A DNA stretch of 64,000 bases, from positions 310,001 through 374,000 of the forward strand of contig NZ_CP159981.1 in the NCBI RefSeq assembly GCF_041380365.1, in the 5' to 3' direction. This stretch comes from Buchananella sp. 14KM1171 (GTDB lineage: Bacteria; Actinomycetota; Actinomycetes; Actinomycetales; Actinomycetaceae). Below are positions 15,697-23,393 of the stretch, in pieces. The notes beneath the pieces are model-generated. The model had not been told where the DNA came from. It searched no databases and worked only from the letters and a program-made list of their open reading frames with translations. The translations under genes and the position numbers were made by a program. Each line of letters begins with the position of its first letter. Position 1 is the stretch's first letter.

Positions 15697-16416
15697 TTAC
15701 TGGCCTGCCTGCTCGCCTTCCTGCGCCTGGCGCTGTTCGGCGGCCAGTTGGGCCTTGACCACGGAGGCGTAGACGTCCACGTACTCCTGGCCGGAGAGTT
15801 CCTGGATGGCGGTGATGATCTGGTCGGTGACCTGGCGCAGCGTGTCGCGGTCGTTGGCCTTGTCCCGCAGGTGGGAGAAGTCCAGCGGCTCACCGAACTT
15901 CACCCCGATGCGGGCGCCGAGCTTGGGGATGACCTTGCCCATGGGCTGGGCCTTGTGGGTGTCGATCACGGCCATCGGCACCAGCGGGGCGCCCGAGATG
16001 ATGGCGAGGCGGGCGGCGCCGGTGCGGCCCTTGTAGAGGCGGCCGTCGGGGCTGCGCGTGCCCTCGGGGTAGATGCCGAAGATCTTGCCCTCGTCCAGGG
16101 TCTTCAGCCCGGCCTCCAGGGCGGCCTCTGCGGCCCGCCCACCGGAGCGGTTGACGGGGATGGTGCCCACGCCCTTCATGAACCAACGCACGAACGCGCC
16201 CTTGACTCCCTTGCCGGTGAAGTACTCCGCCTTGCCCAGGAAGTGGACGTTGCGCGGCAGCGCCAGCGGGGTGAAGAAGGAGTCCACCACGGCCAGGTGG
16301 TTGGAGGCCAGGACCACTGCCCCCTCGCGGGGAACGTTGTTCGCCCCCTCGATCTCGACGCGGTAGCACAGCCGCAGGATCGGTCCAAGGGTGTAGCGCA
16401 AAATCCGGTATAGCAC
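15697..16416 (-). CDS. plsC: 1-acyl-sn-glycerol-3-phosphate acyltransferase (PlsC family)
   Basis: 239 residues. Transfers an acyl chain to lysophosphatidic acid (or a related acceptor) in phospholipid synthesis at the membrane. The acceptor motif SNHLAVVDSFF carries the HX4D catalytic pair near residue 38-43, and FGIYPEGTRSPDG is the glycerol-phosphate binding motif. A hydrophobic N-terminus (ILRYTLGPILRLCYRV) gives membrane association. The GTG start at 16416 is the best candidate. It lies 55 bp from the divergent gene at 16472. Syntenic with the Rv2182c acyltransferase near aroG in mycobacteria. Confidence 0.9.
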   Translation of the reverse strand: MLYRILRYTLGPILRLCYRVEIEGANNVPREGAVVLASNHLAVVDSFFTPLALPRNVHFLGKAEYFTGKGVKGAFVRWFMKGVGTIPVNRSGGRAAEAALEAGLKTLDEGKIFGIYPEGTRSPDGRLYKGRTGAARLAIISGAPLVPMAVIDTHKAQPMGKVIPKLGARIGVKFGEPLDFSHLRDKANDRDTLRQVTDQIITAIQELSGQEYVDVYASVVKAQLAAEQRQAQEGEQAGQ

Positions 16417-16459
16417 GGGCGCGGGCCTTCCAGCTTTTCCAAATGAACGTGCCCAAGTC

Positions 16460-16465
16460 TAAGGT
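16460..16465 (+). promoter_or_regulatory. Putative -10 box, leaderless promoter of the 16472 gene
   Basis: TAAGGT followed by six bases and the ATG at 16472. A weak GCAGG just before the ATG could alternatively act as a ribosome site. Confidence 0.4.
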
Positions 16466-16471
16466 GCAGGT

Positions 16472-16885
16472 ATGGGAAGCAAGGGACGTAATAGCGAGTT
16501 TGAGGACATCGTCTCTCAGTTGCGAGACGACCCCGACTTCCGGGTGGGGGCGGGCCGCGCGGGGGCGGTTGGTTCCGCCGGGCGGCCCGTAGCCGGTCCG
16601 CGCGACTACGCGCTGGCCGAGCCGCTGGAGCCCGATTTCGACGCCTCCAGCTACGATCCGCGCACCGGTTCGCTCACCGACGCGTTCAACGACGAACTCG
16701 CTGCCGGGCCGGGCCGCCGCGCCGGCAGCAAGGGGGCCGGCTGGTTGAGGCGCCTCTTTGGCGGCGGGCGGCGCAGGGGCGGCAGCGGCGCGGGCGCAAC
16801 CGGGGGCGGGGATCGCGACCCGTTCGGGCCGGACGGGCGCCCGCGCGGGCTCAACGATCCTGACAACGACGGCGCCGTGGTCTAG
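16472..16885 (+). CDS. Hypothetical low-complexity protein
   Basis: 137 residues. The first 25 residues are charged and could form a helix (SEFEDIVSQLRDDPDF). The rest is rich in Gly, Arg and Ala with a basic patch GWLRRLFGGGRRRGG, so it is largely disordered and may bind nucleic acid or membrane. No family recognised. Its TAG is immediately followed by the GTG of the exonuclease gene, so the two are co-translated and probably functionally linked. Confidence 0.65.
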   Translation: MGSKGRNSEFEDIVSQLRDDPDFRVGAGRAGAVGSAGRPVAGPRDYALAEPLEPDFDASSYDPRTGSLTDAFNDELAAGPGRRAGSKGAGWLRRLFGGGRRRGGSGAGATGGGDRDPFGPDGRPRGLNDPDNDGAVV

Positions 16886-18661
16886 GTGCGCGACCCCTTC
16901 GAGCTGAGCTTCTCCCCCGGCGCCAGCGAGCAGCAGCTGGCGCTGACTGACCTGGACGTGCCGTTGAGCGAGGTCACCTTCGTGGTGGTGGACCTGGAGA
17001 CCACCGGCACCTCGCCGGCGCGCGCGGGCATCACGGAGATCGGCGCGGTCAAGGTGCGCGGCGGGCAGGTGATCGGGGAGTTCGGCACGCTGGTGAACCC
17101 GGGGGTGCCGGTGCCGCCCCAGATCACCGTGCTCACCGGCATCACCACCGCGATGGTGGTGGGCGCGCCCCGGATCGAGTCGGTGCTGCCGGCCTTCTTC
17201 GAGTTCGCCGGTTTCGGGGCGCGGGAGACGGTGTTCGTGGCGCACAACGCGAGCTTCGATGCCGGCTTTTTGAAGGCGGCTGCGCAGACGCACGGCTACG
17301 AGTGGCCCGCCCCGCTGATCGTGGACACCCTGGCGCTCTCCCGGCGTGCCTTCACCCCTGGCGAGGTGCCCAACCACCGCCTGGCCTCCCTGGCGCGGTT
17401 CTTCTCCACCCAGGTGGAGCCCACCCACCGCGCATTGGACGACGCCCGCGCGACCGTGGACGTGCTGCACGGCCTGCTGGAGCGCCTGGCCCCGCTGGGC
17501 GTGAGCCACCTGTGCGACCTGCCCACCGCCGCCCAGCGGGTGGAGCCGCGCCGGCGCCGCAAGGCCGGCCTGGCCGCCGGCCTGCCGCACGCCAGCGGGG
17601 TGTACGTCTTTCGGGACAAGCGGGACGCCCCGCTCTACGTGGGGGTGGCGACGGACCTGGCCAGGCGGGTGCGCTCTTACTTCACGGCTGCGGAGGGCCG
17701 CTCCCGGATGGGAGAGATGCTGGAGCTCGCGGCGCGGGTGGAGGCGATCGAGTGCGCCACGGTGCTGGAGGCGCAGGTGCGCGAGCTGCGCCTGATTAAG
17801 GAACTGGACCCGCCCTACAACAGGCGCTCGCGCCAGCCGGCCGCCCGCCCCTGGCTTGCCCTCACCGACGAGCCCCACCCGCGCCTGAAGGTGACCACCA
17901 CCGTCCCACCGGAGCGCGCCGGCCTTTGCATCGGTCCGTTCTCCTCCCGCGCCGCCGCGACGCGCGCCCAGGAGGCAGTGCACGACGTTCTGCCCCTGCG
18001 CCGCTGCACAGAGCGCCTGCCCCTGGCCGCCGCCCCGGAGCGGCGCCCGTGCCCCCTGTTCGAGCTGGGGCGCTGCACGGCGCCGTGCGCGCCCGCCCCG
18101 AGCCAGAGCCCGCCCGGTGGCCCGGCGGGCGAGACCGCGCGCGTGGAGGCGCAGGTCGCGGCGGCCCTCGCGGACCAGATGGACGTGATCGTGGCCCCGC
18201 TGCAGGAAAGGATCGGCGCGTTGAGCGAGCAGCTGCGCTTCGAGGAGGCCGGACTGGTGGCGCGCCGCCTGGGGGCGTTCGTGCGCGGGACCGAGCGCTC
18301 CCAGCGGCTGCGCCCGCTGCTGGCCAGCGCGCAGATCGTGGCGGGGGCCAGACGGCAGGCAGGGGGCTGGGAGCTCGCGGTGATCCGCTACGGCAGGCTG
18401 GCCGGGGTGGCCGTGAGCGAGCCGGGGGCGGACCCGCGCCCGACGGTGGCGGACCTGCTGGCCCGCGCGGAGTACGTGCCGGCGCCCACGAAGCTGGGTG
18501 GGGCGGCAACGGATGAGGAGTCCACGCTGATCAGCAACTGGCTCCACTCCCCCGGCACCCGTTTGTTCGAGGTCGACGCGCAGGTGCCCCTCGCGTGGCC
18601 GCTGCAGGCGGCCACGCGCTACCCGGAGCTGGTCAGCTACCGCCCCGAGCACCTCGAGTAG
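16886..18661 (+). CDS. DEDDh exonuclease fused to a UvrC-like GIY-YIG domain (Rv2191 type)
   Basis: 591 residues. Residues about 28-195 are a DnaQ-like 3'-5' exonuclease: VVVDLETTGT (DxE), FVAHNASFDAGFL and HRALDDARATVDV (H-x4-D). Residues about 230-310 are a GIY-YIG nuclease module: GVYVFRDKRDAPLYVGVA followed by RRVRSYF. A UVR-like helix (EQLRFEEAGLVARRL) occurs near residue 448, and the tail is uncharacterised. The layout matches the actinobacterial Rv2191 family, which also sits beside trpD. It is expected to act in DNA repair or nucleic-acid processing; the substrate is unknown. The GTG start abuts the upstream stop. Confidence 0.88.
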   Translation: MRDPFELSFSPGASEQQLALTDLDVPLSEVTFVVVDLETTGTSPARAGITEIGAVKVRGGQVIGEFGTLVNPGVPVPPQITVLTGITTAMVVGAPRIESVLPAFFEFAGFGARETVFVAHNASFDAGFLKAAAQTHGYEWPAPLIVDTLALSRRAFTPGEVPNHRLASLARFFSTQVEPTHRALDDARATVDVLHGLLERLAPLGVSHLCDLPTAAQRVEPRRRRKAGLAAGLPHASGVYVFRDKRDAPLYVGVATDLARRVRSYFTAAEGRSRMGEMLELAARVEAIECATVLEAQVRELRLIKELDPPYNRRSRQPAARPWLALTDEPHPRLKVTTTVPPERAGLCIGPFSSRAAATRAQEAVHDVLPLRRCTERLPLAAAPERRPCPLFELGRCTAPCAPAPSQSPPGGPAGETARVEAQVAAALADQMDVIVAPLQERIGALSEQLRFEEAGLVARRLGAFVRGTERSQRLRPLLASAQIVAGARRQAGGWELAVIRYGRLAGVAVSEPGADPRPTVADLLARAEYVPAPTKLGGAATDEESTLISNWLHSPGTRLFEVDAQVPLAWPLQAATRYPELVSYRPEHLE

Positions 18662-18785
18662 CGGGGCAGCCGCGCGCGCCGCGCCCACGCCGCCCGGCCC
18701 CACTGCGGCGGGACCACTCCGCCCAGGCCCGTGCCGGCCATGCCCGTGCGGCGGGCCTACGTCACCCAAACCCGCCTCGCCGGGC

Positions 18786-19865
18786 TCAGCTCTCCTGGCT
18801 CAGGCGCACCCAGTTCTCCAGCACCGCCAGGGCCTTGCCTGCGCTGAGGGCTTCCTGCGCCAGGGCGTAGGCGGCGCGCATCCGCTCCACCAGGTCGCCG
18901 TCCTGCGCGCGCGTCCCGGGCAGGGTGCCGAAGGCAACCACAGCGGCCGCAGCATTGAGCAGTACCGTTTCGTGGACGGCCGGCGAGGCGTCGTCGGCGT
19001 TCTCCAGCAGGGCGCGCATCACGCCGGCGTTCACCGAGGGGTCGCCGCCACGCAGGTCGGCCACGGTCCAGGGGCGCAGGCCGAGGTCGGCCACGGCGTC
19101 CAGCTCGTACCGCTCCACGCGGCCACCGGTGGCGAACCAGATGTCGTTCACGGCGGCGGTGGTGAGCTCGTCCAGCCCGTTGCGGGCCCTAAAGACCATC
19201 ACGTCCTGGCCGCGCGAGGCGTACACGCCCGCCATGATCGGCGCGAAGTACTCGCGCGCGCAGCCCACGGCGCCGGCGCGCGGCCGGGCCGGGTTGGTCA
19301 GCGGCCCCAGCACGTTGAAAACGGTGGGCACGCCCAGCTCGCGGCGCACGGGCGCCACGTGGCGCATCGCCGGATGGAATACGTTGGCGAAGCAGAAACC
19401 CATGCCGGTAGCGGCAAAAATCTTGGCCACCTCGCGCGGGGAATCGGCCAGGTCCACGCCCAGGTGGGCCAGCACGTCGGCGCTGCCACAGGCGGAGGTG
19501 GAGGCCCGGTTGCCGTGTTTGATCACTGGGATGCCAAGCCCAGCCACCACTAGCGCCGCCATCGTGGAGATGTTCACGGACAAAGCACCGTCACCGCCCG
19601 TGCCCACTAGGTCAACGACCTCGGTGGTGCCCACGTCCAGGGTCATGGCGTGATCCAGCATGACGTCGGCCATCTCCCGCACCTCGGCGGAGGTGGGGCC
19701 CTTGGCGAAGTGGGAGATCAGGAAGGCCGTCAGCTGCACCGGGGAGGCGGAGCCGCTCATCACCTGGTCCATCGCCCAAGCGGCGTGCCCGGCCGGCAGA
19801 TCCCCGCCGCTGGTAAGCGTGGAGAGGACCTGGGGCCACGTGGTGGGCTCCGGGGCCGCCCCCAT
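18786..19865 (-). CDS. trpD: Anthranilate phosphoribosyltransferase
   Basis: 359 residues, the family length. Joins anthranilate to PRPP, the second committed step of tryptophan synthesis. LVGTGGDGALSVNIST is the PRPP-binding GTGGD loop, KHGNRASTSACGSADVLAHLG the KHGNR/anthranilate region, and FGPLTNPARP-type sequence (VLGPLTNPARPRAGAVG) the conserved centre. The ATG shares its A with the TAA of the upstream receiver-domain gene, so translation is coupled. Other trp genes are not nearby. Syntenic with Rv2192c. Confidence 0.95.
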   Translation of the reverse strand: MGAAPEPTTWPQVLSTLTSGGDLPAGHAAWAMDQVMSGSASPVQLTAFLISHFAKGPTSAEVREMADVMLDHAMTLDVGTTEVVDLVGTGGDGALSVNISTMAALVVAGLGIPVIKHGNRASTSACGSADVLAHLGVDLADSPREVAKIFAATGMGFCFANVFHPAMRHVAPVRRELGVPTVFNVLGPLTNPARPRAGAVGCAREYFAPIMAGVYASRGQDVMVFRARNGLDELTTAAVNDIWFATGGRVERYELDAVADLGLRPWTVADLRGGDPSVNAGVMRALLENADDASPAVHETVLLNAAAAVVAFGTLPGTRAQDGDLVERMRAAYALAQEALSAGKALAVLENWVRLSQES

Positions 19866-20269
19866 TACAGGCCCAGGCGCTGGCGCAGCAACGCGGCGAT
19901 GGTCTCCTGCATCTCGATGGAGTCGAAAGGCTCAGAGACGATTGCGGCCGCGCCGGACCACTGGCCCAGCCACTCGTCCTGCTGGCGTGCCACCAGCAGC
20001 AGCACCGGCGGGCAGTTGTCCAGCTCCTGGTTCAGTTCCTTGGCCAGGCCCATGCCGCCCAGCTTCGGGGACTCCGCGTCCAGCACCAGGACGGCGAATT
20101 CCTTCTCCGCCAGCGCCAGGCGCACGCCGTCTGCGGTGGCGCACTGGGTCCACTCCACCGTGGGCAGGCCCTTGCCGGCGCGGCGACCAACAGCGGTGAT
20201 GATCGCTTCGCGCACCGTGACGTCGTCGCTAAAGATCAGCAGGTTCACGGACTCGGGCTGCGTGGTCAT
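19865..20269 (-). CDS. Stand-alone receiver-like domain protein
   Basis: 134 residues folding as a CheY-like receiver: LLIFSDDVTVREAI at the acidic pocket, FAVLVLDAESPKLGG with the likely phospho-acceptor Asp, and a C-terminal helix. The usual conserved Lys near the end is not obvious (AAIVSEPFD), so phosphorylation is uncertain and the fold may be used for protein interaction. GGAAGGA precedes the ATG. The one-base overlap with trpD suggests joint expression, a pairing I recall in related actinobacteria; its purpose is unknown. Confidence 0.75.
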   Translation of the reverse strand: MTTQPESVNLLIFSDDVTVREAIITAVGRRAGKGLPTVEWTQCATADGVRLALAEKEFAVLVLDAESPKLGGMGLAKELNQELDNCPPVLLLVARQQDEWLGQWSGAAAIVSEPFDSIEMQETIAALLRQRLGL

Positions 20270-20475
20270 GGTGGTCCTTCCGTCGAGCGCCGTTGCGGCA
20301 TACCCGCCCTATCCTAAATGGCCCTCCACGCGATTGCGCGCGCCGCCCGGGGCGGGCAGGTTTGGCCGCCCTCTCCCACAGCGAAACGCCGTGCTGAACT
20401 CGGCGCGCCTACTGGCGGCTTGCTAGGTTGGCAGGCATAGGACGTTCGTCCGCCTCACTAGTGACAAGGATTGCC

Positions 20476-21093
20476 ATGTCTGTCTACACCCTGCCCGCGC
20501 TGCCCTACGACTACTCGGCGCTGGAGCCCCACATCTCCGCCACCATCATGGAGCTGCACCACACCAAGCACCACCAGGCCTACGTGGATGGCGCGAACGC
20601 GGCCCTGGCCAAGCTGGAGGAGGCGCGCGCCGCCGGCGACTTCGCGGCCGTGAACCTGCACTCCAAGAACCTGGCCTTCCACCTGGGTGGTCACACCAAC
20701 CACTCCATCTTCTGGCAGAACCTGACCCCGGAGTCCTCCGGCGCCCCGGCCGGTGCGCTGGCCGACCAGATCGTGGCCGACTTCGGCTCCTTCGAGGCGT
20801 TCAAGAAGCACTTCGCGGCCGCAGCGCTGGGCCTGCAGGGCTCGGGCTGGGGCGTGCTGGCCCTGGACGCGATCTCCGGCAAGCTGGTGGTGTTCCAGCT
20901 GACCGACCAGCAGGGCAACGTCCCGGTGGCCACCCAGCCGCTGCTGATGCTGGACATGTGGGAGCACGCCTTCTACCTGGACTACCGCAACGTGAAGGCC
21001 GACTACGTGGCCGCCTTCTGGAACATCGTCAACTGGGACGACGTTGCCGCCCGCTTCGAGCGCGCCCGTGAGGCCCGCCTCGTGGTGGCCTGA
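20476..21093 (+). CDS. sodA: Superoxide dismutase, Mn/Fe family
   Basis: 205 residues from the ATG at 20476, with AAGGA upstream. Disproportionates superoxide in the cytoplasm. The four metal ligands are present: the first His of LHHTKHH, the His of GGHTNHSIFW, and Asp and His of LDMWEHAFYLDY. The GGHTNH motif and GLQGSGWGVLAL suggest a Mn or cambialistic enzyme rather than strict Fe, but this is not certain from sequence. Strong hairpins follow. Confidence 0.95.
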   Translation: MSVYTLPALPYDYSALEPHISATIMELHHTKHHQAYVDGANAALAKLEEARAAGDFAAVNLHSKNLAFHLGGHTNHSIFWQNLTPESSGAPAGALADQIVADFGSFEAFKKHFAAAALGLQGSGWGVLALDAISGKLVVFQLTDQQGNVPVATQPLLMLDMWEHAFYLDYRNVKADYVAAFWNIVNWDDVAARFERAREARLVVA

Positions 21094-21100
21094 TTTAGGC

Positions 21101-21146
21101 GACTGGAAGCGGGGGCGGGCCGGTGGGCCCGCCCCCGCTTCCAGTC
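21101..21146 (+). terminator. Hairpin terminator of sodA
   Basis: GACTGGAAGCGGGGGCGGGCC at 21101-21121 pairs with 21126-21146 over a four-base loop, a 21-bp perfect stem just after the stop. Confidence 0.85.
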
Positions 21147-21195
21147 CAACCACCTCATCTGTGGAGGGCCGGCGGCGTGCGCGCCGGGAAAGCGA

Positions 21196-21234
21196 ACGGG
21201 TGGCTCCCGGTTCAAAGAACCGGGAGCCACCCGT
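21196..21234 (-). terminator. Hairpin terminator of the FKBP gene
   Basis: ACGGGTGGCTCCCGGTTC (21196-21213) pairs with 21217-21234 over AAA. It lies 58 bases beyond the FKBP stop, between convergent genes, and may work in both directions. Confidence 0.75.
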
Positions 21235-21291
21235 CTGGTCTTTCGAGCCGCCCACCCCCTAGCCGGGCGTGGGGACTGCGGTCAGCTCAGC

Positions 21292-22317
21292 TCAGCGGCT
21301 GGTGGTGACGATCGCGGCGATCTCCGCCACCGCAGCGGACGGGCCGTTCACGCCGTCGTCGGGCTGCAGCAGGAGGAAGCGGGTGCCCACCTTCTTGCCC
21401 ACCAGGTCCTTGAGCAGGTGGTTCTGCGCCAGCGGGACGGTGGCGCTCAGGTCGCGCAGCTTCCAGGAGTTGTGCAGCTCGGTGCCGTCGTAGGAGGCCT
21501 GCACGATGGACAGGACCGCAGTGTCGGCCTCGCCCACCTCGGCGCCAGTACCGTCGGCCAGCACGCGCAGCAGCGGCTCGGCCGGGGCCTGCGCGCCCTC
21601 GTCGAAGCGCAGGGCAGGCTCGCCACCCAGCTCGCCGTCCACGTGCACCGGCAGGTCGTCGGTGTTACCGGACTCGGTGGCCCCCTTGGAGGCGGACAGC
21701 AGCTCGTCCGGGTTCTGGGACTGCACGATGTCCACCACGAAGACCAGGGTGGAGTTCGGCGGGATCTTCTCGCTCGGGGAGCTCTCGCCGTAGCCCAGCT
21801 CGGCCGGGATGGACACGACCACGCGGTCACCCACGTGGGTGCCGGCCAGGCCGGTCACCCAGCCCTGGATAACACCACGGCCGGCGCCGCTGACCAGCTC
21901 GAAGCGAGAGGGGCCGGAGCGGTCGAAGGAGGTGTCGAACACGTCACCGTTCCACACCTGGCCGTAGTAGTCGGCGGTGACCCAGTCGCCTTCCTTCACC
22001 TCGGGGCCCTCGCCCTTGGCGATCACGTCAACCGTGAGCTCGGCCGGGGCCTGCTCCTGGTTGTACTTGATGATCGGGCACTGGCCCGAGCCACCAGAGA
22101 CGGTGGCGGCGCCACCGGCCACCGGGGCATCGGCGACGGTCGGCTCGGCCTTCTGCCACGTCTTCAGGTCAAGGACCTCCTCGGAGGTCGAGCACAGGAC
22201 GGTGTCAGGCAGCGCGGAAGCCTCCGCAGCGGGAGTCTCGGCAGGCTTTTCTGCCGAACAGGCCCCGAGGGCCAGGGCGGCGGCCGCCGCCATCACGATG
22301 GAAATGCGAGAACGCAC
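21292..22317 (-). CDS. FKBP-type peptidyl-prolyl isomerase lipoprotein
   Basis: 341 residues. GTG start with GGAGAAG upstream. Signal peptide and lipobox (ALALGAC, Cys near residue 20) place it on the outer face of the membrane. Residues about 100-215 form an FKBP domain (EGDWVTADYYGQVWNGDVFDTSF, VIQGWVTGLAGTHVGDRVVVSIP, LGYGES, STLVFVVDIV). The C-terminal 120 residues look like a second, degenerate FKBP half. Expected to aid folding of secreted proteins. Followed by erpA upstream in the same direction. Confidence 0.9.
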   Translation of the reverse strand: MRSRISIVMAAAAALALGACSAEKPAETPAAEASALPDTVLCSTSEEVLDLKTWQKAEPTVADAPVAGGAATVSGGSGQCPIIKYNQEQAPAELTVDVIAKGEGPEVKEGDWVTADYYGQVWNGDVFDTSFDRSGPSRFELVSGAGRGVIQGWVTGLAGTHVGDRVVVSIPAELGYGESSPSEKIPPNSTLVFVVDIVQSQNPDELLSASKGATESGNTDDLPVHVDGELGGEPALRFDEGAQAPAEPLLRVLADGTGAEVGEADTAVLSIVQASYDGTELHNSWKLRDLSATVPLAQNHLLKDLVGKKVGTRFLLLQPDDGVNGPSAAVAEIAAIVTTSR

Positions 22318-22382
22318 GTTCTTCTCCGTTCAGGAATGCGCTACGTTGCGCGGCTGGGAGTAATGGCCTGAGGGAGCCGGAA

Positions 22383-22730
22383 TCAGTTGAAGGAGTCGCC
22401 GCAGGCGCAAGAACCCTTGGCGTTGGGGTTGTCGATGGTGAAGCCCTGCTTCTCGATCGTGTCAGCGAAGTCGATCGTGGCGCCCGCCAGGTAGGGCACG
22501 CTCATCCGGTCAACAACCACCTCGACGCCGTCGAAGTCCACGATCGCGTCGCCATCCTGGACGCGCTCGTCGAAGTAGAGCTGGTAGATCAGGCCAGAAC
22601 AGCCGCCCGGCTGAACTGCCACGCGCAGACGCAGGTCGTCGCGGCCCTCCTGCTCCAGCAGGGAACGCACCTTCTCGGTGGCCACGGGGGTGAGCGTCAC
22701 GTCGTGCGCGGGGGCGCCGGAAGTAGTCAT
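22383..22730 (-). CDS. erpA: Iron-sulfur cluster insertion protein, A-type carrier
   Basis: 115 residues. The three cysteines that hold the cluster are present: GGCSGLIY and the terminal GSCACGDSFN. Delivers Fe-S clusters to apo-enzymes. ATG preceded by AGGAGAAA. Syntenic with Rv2204c. Confidence 0.95.
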   Translation of the reverse strand: MTTSGAPAHDVTLTPVATEKVRSLLEQEGRDDLRLRVAVQPGGCSGLIYQLYFDERVQDGDAIVDFDGVEVVVDRMSVPYLAGATIDFADTIEKQGFTIDNPNAKGSCACGDSFN

Positions 22731-22823
22731 GTTTTCTCCTGAAGATTCTGCTGGGGTTTAAGCCCGCCGCAATCCTACGCGTTCACCTTGGCGGGGGCAT
22801 CTGCTGGCACCCGCTCGGCCCGG

Positions 22824-23393
22824 TCACGCCTGAACGCGCTCGCCGGTGGACCAGGTGCGGGCAATGCGCGCGGCCGCTTGCAGCGCTGCGGCGGGCGAAA
22901 CGTCGTCCTCCTTGCCGTCGGCGGGGCGAACGTCGTCCACCGAAAGCGAAAGGACGTGGTGGATCGGCACGGAGGCGTACTCGCGCCGGGCGGCCTCGCA
23001 CCTGCCGGCGATCACCACGAGCGGCACCGCGAGCTCTGCAGCGGCGGCCGCGAGCGCGGTGAGGTTGCTCGGGTCCAGGGGGCCGCCGGTGTTGTGGTCC
23101 ACCAGGGGGGTCACGGCCACCACCAGCTCCACGTCCTCCTCTAGGCGCGGGACGGGGGCGGGGCCGCGCGGGGTCAGCGAGATGGCCTGCCCGCCACCGC
23201 CCAATGCGGGGCCGCCACCGGAGCCGGCGTCGGCCAGGTAGGCGCCGGGCTGGGCGGGGCTAGGCCAGGTGGCCGCCGCCCAAGAGGTCGTCACCGTATC
23301 CAGTGCAACGCTCCCCCAACCCTGCGCTGCGGCGGCGGCTACCTCGGCAGCCGCCGCCGCACTGCTCGCAATGGCGTGCAGGTGAACCCGCAT
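22824..23393 (-). CDS. Glycerate-kinase-like protein, short and degenerate
   Basis: 189 residues, about half the length of glycerate kinases (GckA/COG1929, about 370). The C-terminal half, LTALAAAAAELAVPLVVIAGR, resembles the closing segment of that family. In mycobacteria a glycerate kinase (Rv2205c) sits next to erpA, as here. The N-terminal catalytic glycine-rich region is replaced by Ala/Gly-rich sequence, so activity is doubtful. The start overlaps the dipeptidase stop (TGATG), and the frame is open throughout. Confidence 0.55.
   Translation of the reverse strand: MRVHLHAIASSAAAAAEVAAAAAQGWGSVALDTVTTSWAAATWPSPAQPGAYLADAGSGGGPALGGGGQAISLTPRGPAPVPRLEEDVELVVAVTPLVDHNTGGPLDPSNLTALAAAAAELAVPLVVIAGRCEAARREYASVPIHHVLSLSVDDVRPADGKEDDVSPAAALQAAARIARTWSTGERVQA

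Noticed and set aside
15890-18769. 959-codon minus-strand open frame
   Set aside because: It lies antisense to the exonuclease gene and across plsC, with Arg/Pro/Gly-rich sequence and no domain; a shadow of high-GC coding strands.
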